A DNA stretch of 64,000 nucleotides, taken from assembly GCF_020536995.1 (NCBI RefSeq), contig NC_068365.1, positions 38,565,640 to 38,629,639 of the forward strand, given 5' to 3'. Under the pieces are notes generated by a model. That model was not told the DNA's origin and searched no databases. It saw nothing but the letters and a program-made list of their open reading frames with translations. Positions 49,311 to 62,983 of this stretch are shown in pieces. The translations under genes were made by a program, and so were the position numbers. Each line of letters begins with the position of its first letter. The first letter of the stretch is position 1. Source of the DNA: Dreissena polymorpha (taxonomy: Eukaryota > Mollusca > Bivalvia > Myida > Dreissenidae).

Positions 49311-50635
49311 TAGCGGGTTCATATGGTGCTTGTATTCAGTTGAATTGTTCACTTTTTGATAAAAGCAACACACTTTGCTCATTGGTAGTTTAAAGTATTT
49401 AAGGCAAAATAGGCTATGGACCCAATTCATACTTTTCAAAATCGCCGCCATGTTCAAAATGGCCGCCAACCTATCATAAAAAGGAGAAAATATCGAGGTG
49501 ATGATCGTTTGTTGCAATATTTTACAAATCAAATGAAATATTACAATACTTTATTACTAATTATGCTGATTATCGAAATTCTTTGCAAAAAAACACATTT
49601 ATTTTAAGTATTTTGTTAATTTTGTACTTTTTGTAAGGTCAAAGGTCTTTTTTAAATAGGAAATTATGCTTTTTTGGCAAATATTCATTTACTTTAATAA
49701 TAAAAAACCCCATTAAAGTCTCCGAGTTTGAAAATGGTATTTTTTATTTAAATGTGTGTATATTGTATGCATTACAAAGTTTGGGGCTGACGGTGTGCAT
49801 GCAAATGTGTTATTTATAAAGTCTAACTTTATAGCGCCACATGTACACTTTTTGAAATCAATTAACAAACTCTAAAGTTGAAATATGATCATAACACATT
49901 TAAATGCTGCCCTATATGTGTGCATCTTTTTTCACAACTATTTTCTTCATGCTATTCATGAAATAACAAAAAAATAACCAGCACAGTTACTTCCCTTTGT
50001 TTGGTATACCCCATTTGTATGTGAAGCAGACAATCACTTCCTGTACAGTTTTTTCAACGTTTTTCGTTATTTAAAGTGGGATCATATTGGTGAAAGTCCT
50101 TAAATAAAGAAATAACTGCATTCCACGAGTTCATACTTCCAAACCTTAAAGCTGCCTTAAAATCTATCCGCGGTCACATACTAAGGACTAAAACAATATG
50201 TTTAGATTATTATACAAATGAAGGTATCTGTAAATACAAAAAACAACACTTGCTTATATAACATACTTTCAATTAATATCGAAATTATAGATTTGAGTAG
50301 GAAAATCCTATATTTTGTACTTTAGGCGGCCATTTTGGAAGTCAGTTTGACTTATATGCAATATTTAATTCCTTTGTTTTCATGTAGAAACATATATTAA
50401 TTAATTAACAACATACAACAGCTAATTTCAATGCCAAAAACAGAATATTTTAATCAAAAAGGGCAGTAACATGTAATTTCCTAAATGTTGGCGGCCATCT
50501 TGAAAATGGTGGCCATTTTGAAAATTGGAGATGGGTCCATAGCTAAAATTGAATTAAATACTTTAATCTACAAATGTGCCAAGTTTGTTGCTTTTATCAA
50601 AAAGTGAACAATCTTTTCACCATATAATCCCACTA
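49311..50635. mobile_element. 1.3 kb element with ~150 bp terminal inverted repeats
   Basis: Left start TAGCGGGTTCATATGGTG and right end inversely TAGTGGGATTATATGGTG. The inverse match continues through TTGTTCACTTTTTGATAAAA, GCTATGGACCCA, and 'caaaatggccgccaac' to about 49470 and 50485. No open frame over 65 codons, so non-autonomous. TA at both ends would fit a TA target duplication, but it may be part of the repeat. Confidence 0.75.
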
Positions 50636-50987
50636 TAAACGCAGTTAAACTTTGACTAAAATATAAACTTCAAATACAAGAATAAGCATTTCCATTTTAA
50701 TAACTAAGATATTAAGGCAATAATGGAGACGAAATTTATTCTACAGAAAATAAAAAAGTAACCCTAAATGAATAAAATGAATATTTTAATATTTAAGGCA
50801 CACTACAACACAGTCTGCGGTTGTCTTTAAATATATTGTCCATGTAACGTACTTATTTGAAAAATTGGATTACATACTTTGAATAAGTCTTATATTTGTT
50901 TTCAGAAAAAAAAATAACCATAATGTTTTATCGAATTTGAATTATGACAAGTAAAAGCATATTTAACTTGAAATAATATTCAGTGAG

Positions 50988-50993
50988 TTTATT
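50988..50993 (-). promoter_or_regulatory. Candidate polyadenylation signal for the minus-strand gene
   Basis: TTTATT on the plus strand is AATAAA on the minus strand, about 175 bases after the proposed stop codon at 51169-51171. Position fits a short 3' UTR; nothing else tests it. Confidence 0.35.
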
Positions 50994-51168
50994 TACTCAC
51001 AAGCAAACGAAACCGATAGGTATCTGATACAATGAAACATTTACGATTCAATTGTCAGTGTGTGTTATGTGCCTTAAATACGCGTCTTTCTATAAAATGT
51101 TCTTTTCGTCCCTCTTTTACCACTTCCAAGTAACACCTAGCCTCCAACTTCGAAAGCATCGAACTTTG

Positions 51169-51196
51169 TTAAAAGATATCATTCCTCGCAAACAGC
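51169..51196 (-). CDS. Possible last exon, short cytoplasmic tail
   Basis: Acceptor CGTTTACAG, phase matching the previous exon, then RLFARNDIF and TAA at 51169-51171. It is very short, so the call rests on splice fit and on AATAAA 175 bases on. Confidence 0.45.
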
Positions 51197-51378
51197 CTGT
51201 AAACGAAACAAGCATGTTATGTCAACAGGTAAAAACAGGTTAAATCCGAATTAAAATTAATACATCATTGAGGCATAATGCATGTGAGTTTACATACTCT
51301 TTTATTTCTTACCATACCTGTGTATTCGAAGCAGAACTACCTTTACTGACAACCGTTCTGCAAAAAAAGAGGAAAATA

Positions 51379-51437
<59 letters not shown>

Positions 51438-54400
51438 GTCATTATGTCATGTAAAATTGTTATCATATAGGTTTCCTTCATGGTGCACAACACATGACAT
51501 GTTCTTATTGACACGAATGCCAGTTTTACCTTTTGCGGAATTTCCAGACAACAAGTCCAATGACTATCGCGCAAGTTGCTATTCCCAATATTGGGGCAAG
51601 GATTCTTTCGAGCGGAAGGTTAGGGCCATCATCTTCAATAAAAAAAAATAAATGGCTGCACCTAGTTTTCGGTACTTGAAGTATTGTGCTTCTTTTTAAG
51701 GTATTGGACTGCATTCATAGTATTTCATCTTTTGGTTAATATTGAAATCTCAGTTATTTTCAAATACGTATATAATTATTTAAAAGTTCAGATTATAAAT
51801 GAGACTAAAATGTGAGTATTCACAATGTATGTTCCGGTGTTTAATAAATAACATTTCCATTGACAATAATTCAATACAATAGTGTTAAATAGTCACAGTA
51901 ATCTAATAATGAGTTAAGATGCGCTAAATGAAGGCATATAATATTTACCCTTCTTGTAGAAACCATTGTCATGCAGTATCTCCTCTGAAACAAAGATGGA
52001 AATAGATTCATCAACGCGATAGCTATAACCACGCTATTTATAACGTGTTAAGCAGACAAAAATGACTTTAATGTAAGCTAAAATGTATAACGATTCAAAG
52101 TATAACATACTCTGAACAAACACGTGTACTTCTTCAAACGAGTAGTTGGCTACGAGATTTCCGGCCACACAATAGTACGTTGCGGCATCTTCTTCCGACG
52201 CGTTGGACATCGTCAATATCATCTTATGATGATTCGGCATAAGTTTCCCGTCCTTATACCACCAGAAGTCGGGGTCAGGATCACCCGTCGCGTTACAAAT
52301 AAGTGAAATATCGGTCCCAGACTTTGCGGTTTGGTTTCGTAGTGGTTCGACCATTTCCGGTGGTTTGGAACAAAACACGTCGTGTTCTCGCATACGCTGC
52401 AAGGTCAATATTAAAGACGTTGCCATCGAATCAAGGTCCTGTATTGTGTGAGAATTGTTTCCTACTAGAAGTAAGAATGTATCTTCAAATTCAGAAATCG
52501 TATCAGTACTTTCTGACTGGTTGATGACATTCACGGCAACAAACTGTTGGTATAGAACGGCCACCGCGTAGTGAGCGCAATCCAGAAATGAAACACATGT
52601 GTCGTTATGAAAATACTCTTTTGTTACATCATTCATTGCAGCTATCCACAGATTGAGACTCATTATGTTATTAACGCTACCGACCTTGTCTTCCAAAAAC
52701 TTGCGAGATTCGTCTGCAAAGGCAACGATGTTTGTCAACAGGGGATCGTAGGACAGGTTGCCCCTTGCGCCTTCTATTGTGTCTTCAAGTGTCGCCATAC
52801 TTATATTAAATTCATCCTGTGCAACTGTCGGGTCAATACCAATGCTTGCAAAGGAGAGATTGTTCGAAATGGATTCAATATTAAATGATTGCATGTTGTC
52901 TTGAATAGACGAAATGTTTCGTATGGTTGCGGCTGTATCATTCACCAATTGGGATAGTATCACTGTAGTATCAAGCAAGAAAGTATGGCATCTAGTAAAT
53001 TGAAGACACTTTTCAGCATATATTTGTTTCCAATAGGTGTACTCGTCCATATTGCCATCTGTATGATTATCAAACGCATTATCTTCAATGTATTGAAAGG
53101 TGAAATTCACAAGCATATCCAAATCTCCGTCATGCATTTCTGCATCGCGTGGCATTCTCATGGCTTTGTACATGCCGTTTAGAGCTGTATTTCGTATATC
53201 ACGTTTTTTCATATTAGTTTTTTCTTCGTCAATTGCTTGCAGGGTCATCTCAACGGAACCTTTCGCAGCACGCCATAAACTCTGGACAGGGTCATTAAAA
53301 TTGATGTATATGCCCACTTTATGAAATCCTGCCATAAATAAATTAATCTCACAACCAACACCAAAGATAGGCAAATCACGAGTTGAAAGCTCAATTTCAA
53401 AACCACAATTCCTCACATCTATCAACATCTGTAAGCCATATTTAATTACGAAATTAACGATCCATAACACCAAGCTTAACCACGACTTTTACCGCTTCCA
53501 GAGCATATTTAGCCCCTTCTAGAACCCATTTTGCCCCTTCCAAACCCAACTGCGCAAAACTAATGGCACCCTCGGCAATATCAAGAACGACTCGAGATTT
53601 GTCCACAAATACCTGAGCAGCCGATACGATGACCTTCGCAGCATCAAGTATGAGCATTGGAATACGCACCGCAATTTTAGCTATTTCCAGAACAGCGTAA
53701 GCTAGTCCTCGAACGATATAACATCCGACGTTTGCCAGTTCACATATTATGTCTGGAATTGTAAACATGCAATTTGTAGGGGAACAACATGGAAACCGAA
53801 ATTGTGCTCCTAAAACGTTGTAATTACGAATTCTGCATTCTATTCCAGGGATACAAATATTTTGGCATGTTTTTATCCTACACAGCCTGTCAACTTTGCG
53901 TTGCGCCTCATTAAGCCTATCAATTGCATTTTGGAAAGGTTTTTTAGCTTCTTCAAGTTTTACTTTTGCGACTTCCATTGATCTTACTGCATCATCAAAG
54001 TCTTTGTGAGCTGATCGTACAACAGCCTTTTGAGATTCAAGCCAGTTCTGCGCTGAAGTCAAACCTCGTTGTGCTTCGGTAAATGCGTTTTGTACATCAC
54101 TAAGCCGATCAATCGTCTCATCTCTAAAGCGTTCTGTAAATCGAATTAAGGCATGTACGTAACCGTCAGAGAAATCGCCATCTCCGTCAGCATCCGCAAC
54201 AAATTGACCTTTTACTTTCAGTGCCATACCTTCTAGTGAAATTTCCCGACAGTTTTTCAGATTAAGAAACAGTTCTTTAGACACCCGCAGTTTGGCTTTA
54301 TAAATATTCCATATATTACCCTCCATAAAAAAATGTAATCCGCTTGTTCCAATATGTACCTCGACCGATGATTTAAGGCCAAGCAGGGAAGCTTCTGCTC

Positions 54401-57400
54401 TAAAAATTATATAAAATTTTAAGGTATTGTCGAGACTTAATGAAACACCTACACCTAGGCCACCATGGGCTAATAGAAACCGACCGAGCTTTACCATTAC
54501 TTTACCGACTCCCAGTATTCGAACCACGTTTTCGTCAGAAGTAAAAGTGTGCACAAATTCATACTTATTGCATTGTTCCAATTCCCTGCTTGTTCCAAAT
54601 ACCATATCAACATCCATTCCTACAAACTGCATTCCAAAAAAACCAATGTCAGCATACAATTTTAGACCAAATCCATGTTTTGAATTTAGCACTTTTCCCA
54701 CATCACATACCATTTGATCCACGATTCTTCCAATGTCCGTTTCGATGTCATTGAAGCTTTTCAAAACCATACCAGAAAGTTGTATTTTAAATTATTTCTT
54801 CTTATTGATTGTATAAATGTGTGTGTTTCTTTTCTAAGTATGTCTATTTCGTCATTCCATATATCACTCACACCCTTAGCAGCATCTAGTAAGACTTTAG
54901 GATCGGTACTTGTTTGAAGAACTTTTGACAGGTTTTCAAATGAATTCATCATTCTATTGGCTGTTTGGTTCAATTTTGTTCAAGAGTGATACTGACTGGT
55001 CTGACAGCAGAGATACATATTTAAATACAGATGTTATTGTGTCAGTAACATAACGTTCGGTTGCTTGTTTCAACGCCAGAATGTCATTTATTATTTTGAC
55101 TTTGTCGCTATTCGAAACAAGGGTGGTGGTTTTTCTGAACACGAATGCATTAACCAATGTGTTAGCGTTAATACCTAAAAAGTTCAGAATGGGAATGCTC
55201 CAGAAAGGATTTGAACTTTGGATAAATTTCAAAAAAAATCCAGATGGGTTAGCCCGTTTTCCACACCACTTCCGCTCCATCGTACCTAAAAAAACGTGAT
55301 ACGAATTTGGTTTATTGTATTTTAAATAAAATAATGACACTTGTTTATTTTTAACGATCAAACAATACGTATTATTAATAGATACATAGATTCAATGGAA
55401 TATCGATTTTATTTCACGAGTGATCATATAAAATAATATTTTCAGCCACTCGTGAAAATGTATATTGTTATGATCACGAGTGAATTAAAATCGATATTCT
55501 ATCGAATCCAACAAATTTTCTTTTTATTTTATGCTTATTTCATCGTTTATGGGCATTGTCAAATAGTTTCACCTGATAATTTCGCTGGATTTATGACGTC
55601 ATTTCGTCAAAAAAATGACGGCATATCGATATTTTTCACTGTTATTTTTCACTGTTATTTTTCACTGTTTGAAACAGTGAAATATCAGTTTTAATATTTC
55701 TATATAAACCAACGGAAAGCACTAAATAAATATGCATTTGTTAGAAAAACACTCTATACCTCCCAATGATCCATACAGGATGACATCACCTTGTGGTCTA
55801 AAATCTATCGTTTCACTTTTGCCAGATATTTGCAACTCGTATTTTAATGATGTCACCGTAATATTTGCTCCAAGATGCCATTCATCCATAAACATACTCT
55901 TGAGCATCTATATGAAACATATAAAACACATGTTAAGGTCGTGAAAATGTGCATTATTACTGCATACAAACATTGTGATTAATATTGAAAAGGCAAAATA
56001 ATTCACATTAATACGATTATATGCTTCAAAAATATAGGGAATGGAACAGTTATAACGTTTCTTGGTTTAATTTTTTCATATCATAGTTCATGTTTGTTTT
56101 TGGTATTTTGTTCCCACACGAGCGTTAAAAAAGGACTGATTCTATAGAAAGAACTAGAATCAATATCCTTACGTAATGCATATTTCCAGCGGCATGACTG
56201 CTTGGGAAGTTATTTCTCGATAACTATGAATATTGTATTTACTTTGAAACAAGCGGGCCGAGATGGCCCTAGTTCGCTCACCTGAGAGGAGTCGGTTTAT
56301 TCAATCTTTACCAAACGTCAAACTTGACCAAGATATTGTCCAGACAAACATCTTGGTCAAGTTTCATTATTGAGTCAAAACTCTGGCGTATGGAGTGTTT
56401 ACGAGGTGTTTGTAAGATTTGACCTGGTGACCTATATTGTGACCCCTCATGACCAAACATCAAACTTTGCTTACAAAAATAAATATTATGACCAAGATTC
56501 ATAAATTCTGAAACAAAATTGTGACCTCTAGAGTATTTTCTGGGAATTTTTTATGTACAATGAAATTTTTTGACAATCTAAGGGCAATCATTGTGTCATT
56601 TATTATGCGATTTTGCTAATTATCAAACTTGACTGAGATCTTGTAGCCATATAGCTTCTCAGCCACTTTGATGAAGAATGCTTGAGAAATGTGAATGCTA
56701 TAGTGTTTACTAACCAAATGTAGACGGACGGACGGACGGCGGACATAGACCAACCATACAACATAAAAATTGTGTTTTTTTCACCTATCTGAGCCATTTT
56801 CCAACTTATCCGAGATATCAATAAAACCAATGTATTGACTCACGATGATTAAGCAAGAAAATATGACTTCTAGAGTGTTCACAAGGTTTCTCTATAGTCA
56901 TATAAGGAAAACTGCCATCCCCCTCCTGGCGGCCATGTTTCTTTGACCGATCGGGGACTATTTTCAAACTCATCTGAGATATAAATAAAACCAATCACCA
57001 AGTTTCATGATGACTCGGGCAAAACATGTGACTTAGAACACTAGAGTGTTCACAAGCTGTTTTACTATATAATTATAAGAAAACTGCCCCCCCCCCTGGC
57101 AGCCATGTTATTCAACGGACCGATAACCATTTTCGAACTCAACTCTCGTATCTGGAAAACAAATGTTCTGACCAATTTTCATGAAAATTGGGCCAATAAT
57201 GTGACTTCTAGAGTGTTCACATCTTTTCAATATATACATATAGAGAAAACTGCTCCACCCACTGGCGGCCATGTTTTTTCACCGATCTAGATCATTTTCG
57301 ATCTCGTCCGAGATATCAATAACACCAATGTTTTGACCAAGTTTCATGATGATTGGGCAAAAATTGTGACTTCTAGAGTGTTTACAAGGTTTCTATATAG

Positions 57401-60400
57401 CCAAATAAGGACAACTGCCCCGCCCACTGGCGGCCATGTTTTTGAACGGACCAGAACCACTTTTTAACTCAACCAACATATCGTTAAGACAAACATTTTG
57501 ACAAAGTTACATGAAGATTGGACATGAAATGTGACTCTACAGTATTTACAAGTTTTTTTCTTTATTTTGACCTAATGACCTAGTTTTTGACCCAGCATGA
57601 CCCAGTTTTAAACCTGATCAAAATATCATTAAGACAAATCTTCTGACCAAGTTTCATGAAGATCGCACAAGATATGTGGCCTCTAGAGTGTTTACAACAA
57701 ATGTGGACGGACGGACGAAGGACGGACGGACGTACGACGGACAAAGACCGATCCCCAAAGCTCACCTGAAAAATCGGGTTAGCTAAAAACTAAGTTATTA
57801 AAACGAATAATGTGTTAAGCCGTGCATATCCTATAAATGTTTGTTGTGAGTTTTATAGTAAAAATGTGTCATCGGTGATTTATCTACCATTAAATTGTCC
57901 GATCAGCTCTTCACATTTATAAACAAAAGTAAAGAACACAGGAACGTTTTTCTCAAATCCATCGACATTTGATACACAGCATCTCTTATTGCTTATATAT
58001 TGTCAGTTTTGTATATGTAACGATGAACTGGAAATGTTCAAGTTATATGAATAAACTTTCTGTTCTGTTCTATTAGGGGTCTATTCACAACTTGTTTAAA
58101 GATGGAATGCACTGTCTTATCTTCAATACCCGTTTTTGAACACATGTGTTATATATGGTAAATAAATGTTTACTTAAAACATCTTACCTTGGATAAGAAT
58201 TTGTCAATCCTGTAATGACTTTAAATGATATTTCGTGTATTATCGTTTAGGCATTCAAAACTGTAATGCCCTATAGTTTTAAAAGGTTTTACTTAAAACC
58301 TTAAACCTATCCTTTTTTTAAAACTGTACACAGTTAGATGAGTTTTACTATGATTTGCAGCGGGCACCATAACAGTTTGTTTTTATATAGAAACCGCTTG
58401 AAACACATTACAAATTGTTTTAATAAATATTAGTATAAGATTCTCTTCCAGCATTAAAACGCTGATTCGAGTTATGTTTTCATAGATAAATGGACGGTCT
58501 TGTGATTCATTCTGGGTAAAATTTGATGTTCGGCCTGGGTTTATATAAGTCTGTAGTTTTAATAATCCTTAACCTGTTTGGACCACTCGAACATAGTTAT
58601 CTAGGTCAAGGCCAATGACATATCAAAGGTCAAATGAAGCAGCATTCCATATATTAAACCGCCAAGAATTTACACGTATGGTATCTCTTATGAAACAGTA
58701 AAATGAACAAATGGCATATAGGATCAAGATCACATTTATTAGCTGATTGCTTCTTTCGATTGGCATGAACTGTCAGATTTCAATTAGCTTTGAAAAAAAT
58801 CAATAACTGGTTTATATTTGATCCATACTTAAAAGTCAAGGATAATGTTCATACTAAAAAATGGCTTAAAAATGTACGAATTATGATGTCCAGTTTACAA
58901 ATGGCTATATAGATATTACAAAATAAATCCGAACTAGAAAGACGATTATAGTTAAAATGCCAGGTTTGAGTTCTTCATTTAGTTTACCGATATTGTTTGC
59001 TAAACTAAACATCAATAAACAGAATGCACACAATACAAATAAAACGTTAATACAAATGACTGCAAACTAATATTTTCATTCACATACACTTCGAATATTT
59101 GGAGCAGCAACAAACGCCTCTGCTCTTCCTGATAAGCTCAAACCGTTGTAGTGTAGATCTGTCTCTCCGCCTACCCAGACATTTGCCGACTGCATAAGCC
59201 TGTGAAAAAATATTTGCTGCAATAGATTGTACTACTATACTTAACATATTATCTTAATTTACGAGTAAATATAATAAAATGTGCTTACGGGGTTAGGAAT
59301 GACCGTGTGTATAATTTGTAATTATATTGTTTCATTTTTGAATCCGTCAAGTGATATGATGATAATACGTTTTGCTGTTTTGTTAATGAGGCAGGGTATT
59401 GACGCATGACGGCTGGCTGGCTCAAATGCTAGCTTTGAGAATGTGAATCACCTGCATAACGTTGTCTATCTGTCGCGATGCGTAATACTTTTCGATCGTA
59501 GAATATCATTCTTATACAAATAGATGGTTTAAGTACGTTTTTGCAATATACGAAACTATAAGGACTTAAATTATCTTTTTTTTGTGCGTCACAAGATGAT
59601 GTAATTTTTACATACTGACCTCTGTCCAACTGACCCCGGACTATCTTACGTCAGAGTCACTTTGCTTCGGCTCACTTACGGAACATGGCTTGGATGTAGA
59701 CATTATTGCATGCAATATTACATTCTTAGATGCAACACTACAAACGGAGGTCAATACAACTTTTATAAGTGTCTCACTAATTTGATGCTATACTTTTCGA
59801 TGTTCTGTTTGAGTTTGTTAGTCGGTTTTCTTGATTCGTAAATACTTATATAGCTCTACTTCATGTAGTATGCATCTTTTACAACACAGCAAAACTGTGT
59901 TTAGAAAATATTTTCAGGTTAGAAATAAACTCCTTCAATAATTTAATATTAATGAAATATTCATAGAAAAAAACAAAACATCATACGGGTAAGTAACCGT
60001 TGTTTCGCCACCTTGCCAAAAGTCCGTCTCTGATGTTTTAAAGTTGACGACCATGCTTCGCTCTAATGATAAACCGATTCCGATAGGACGAATGTATAAT
60101 CCTGTTGAATTTATCAACGATTCAAACATACTTATATTGTTTAAAATATCTCTCGATTCCGTCGGAAGGATAATGAAAATTGTATGTCCGTTATCTTGAC
60201 ATAAGTCGGTTACGATACAATATGATTCGTTTCTAAAAGGGTCCGGAAGGTATAATTCTTGCCCATAAATTTCTACAGAAAACCTTTCACGTAGCTTCAA
60301 TAGAGAATACACTCGACTTGCAACCAACGGTGCACCCTTGCAAATACCCGTGTTGATTTCCTCTCCTGTTTTTATTTCGATTTTCGCTTCACTCATGCTA

Positions 60401-62947
60401 AGTATCTGACGCCCAGTTTTACTTAATTGAATCCACGTTGGTAGAACAGAATGAATATTGTGAAAGAACGTTTTTAGAAATGCAGAGGACTGCAAAATGT
60501 CATGCATGTCTCTTGGTGTGATTTCAAAACTCAAGCAGTTATAGCTTCGTTCCATTCCAGTCACTTCACCATCTTTCGGCGAATATTGAAGCGATCCGCT
60601 TAATATACGCATAGTAGTTTGATCTACTTGCAAGCCCGATATTGATACTGGAAGACACAACGTCTCTACCTCTGCAAACACTATTCCAAATGTATAAGCA
60701 ACGTTCTGGTTGTTCTTAAGTCTATACCACCGTGAGGTGGATGACAAAATAATGTTACATTGTGTAAATGTTATGTAAGAACAACCTTTCGGTAACGTAT
60801 CATTACTCATCTCATTTCTTGCAAAGAAGTTTGAAGACTGATTGTTTAATCCTGAAATGAAAATACTTTCGTTTAGGTCATAACAAAAAGCAAATAATTA
60901 AAGGCGTTGCTAACATGTTCCAAAGTGTAGTTTTATTATTCATGGGTGTTGGCTCTACAGGGCCAACACTGTTGGAATCTTTAGACTGCATTATACATTC
61001 TGATAAGGGATATTGTTGTACTCCCATGTTTATGTATGGAAAGAATGACACAATAATGAACATTTTAGTATAGATCAAGAACCATTAATTAACATAAAGT
61101 TTAATTTAATAGTGCCGTTTAAAGATATGAATACTTGAAGATGGAGTTACGCTAAACCCTTATTTGATGTGGCTGCAGTTGTATTTAATACTGTAAATGG
61201 TTGACAGCTTTAATCACACCGATGCTTCTATTTTCCGAACAATATTTGTTTTAATGAGTGGTCCTGTTGAGTAATTTTTTTCTGTTTTAACATGAATTCC
61301 CTATTGGACAACATGTTAAGAAAGTGTTCTTAAGATGGGTTTTGGTTTAAATACAGTACATTTTATCAAATTCACATTTTAATTAACATAAGTTCGTTAT
61401 AATCTAAAAAACTACAAGTATTAAACATTACAGTTTGAAGTTCAAACAAAAGAAGTGATGGTGAAACACCTAAACCTTAGTCAATGTGATGAACAATATA
61501 GATGACTTTATTTTACTGTTATTTCAATCAAGTATTTAAAACCATTCAACGAACTTATACTACATTAATTGTTTAATAGTTGGAGAGTTCAGAGTTGCGT
61601 TAACAATATGATGGACATTTCCTGCCTAAAAACTTATTGCTTGACTACATAATAAGTTATAAATTACAGATCGGATCTTCCTTATGTCTTTAAATCCACA
61701 TCAATGTTAAATTTGATTCACACTTTTTCCGTGTATAGTCAAGCTGCCATTGTTTGTTTGTTTTATTGTTGGTATTTTTACTTAGCGGCCACCTGAGAAC
61801 AGCGGTCATCTGCCTTTAGTGGTCAATCTGGATTCCCTCCCCGACGAAAAACCATCTTTATTACACCTGAGAATAACGGTCTCCTGTCTTTTACGATAAA
61901 AGTCAGTATATTTATCTTAAAGCAACGTTTGACCTGTGAATTGCGGTCAAGAGTCAATCGTTTAAAGGTGCGAAAAGTAAGCACACAGATCAAGCTGAGT
62001 TGTTGTCTCTTATCCCTGACGCAGTCATAAAACCATTGGATGTGCAAAAACACTAAACCAATAGGTCTTTATCGCTGATAAAGTTTCAACAATAACAAGT
62101 AGCTAGCCAGTGTTGTTATAAGACGATGCACTACAAGGATTAATGATCGTCAAATGTAGCAAAATAGACATCGAATTGCAGCTTTTATAATAAACGTTCG
62201 GCATTTATGAAAGTGATATTATTTGATCTAAAATTTCCATGGGACAAGCTAAAACCACATGTTATCGACAAGCCCAGGAATATGAGATGCTTTTGTGGTT
62301 GTTTGAATGAAAATGCTGTTTAGTGATGTTTGTATAAGCTTTTGGTGTATGTTTCTTTGAAGGAAGTACGATACTGTTATACCGTCCTTTCGGTTTATAG
62401 AAGTGATGCGCTTTTAATACTTTTTCGGGCATGACCTTTGCAAAAATCAAGAAAAGAACCATAACATAAAACTATCATGGTTTAACACAGAGTTGAAAGA
62501 TATCACACTGGATTTGGTTTTCACAATGGATTTTCGTCAGGAAATGTTTGCCAGATGTTACTTACGCTTATTTTTAAATATAACTAACTTAAGATAACTT
62601 GTCAATAAAACTGTATATTATTGATCTGTGATTTGTAATTTAACGCTTTTTCTCTTACCTGAACACGTGAACCCATCGTCTTGAATTGTCTTGTTTCCGG
62701 TACATGCGCATCGAAATGATCCTTCGGTGTTGATACACAAGTCCTCGCATCCAGCGTTTAAGAAGCCTACACATTCGTCGATATCTGAGAAAAGATTTAA
62801 AAAAACAAAATCAATCTTTATTCTGTGCTGCAAGCGCAAGAACGGAAACGTATTATAGCATGCGATGCTTTATTTATGGCGAGGAACCAATCGCAAACAT
62901 TTTAGGCACAAAACATGCGTAAAAACCGTTAAATATATATATATATA

Positions 62948-62983
<36 letters not shown>

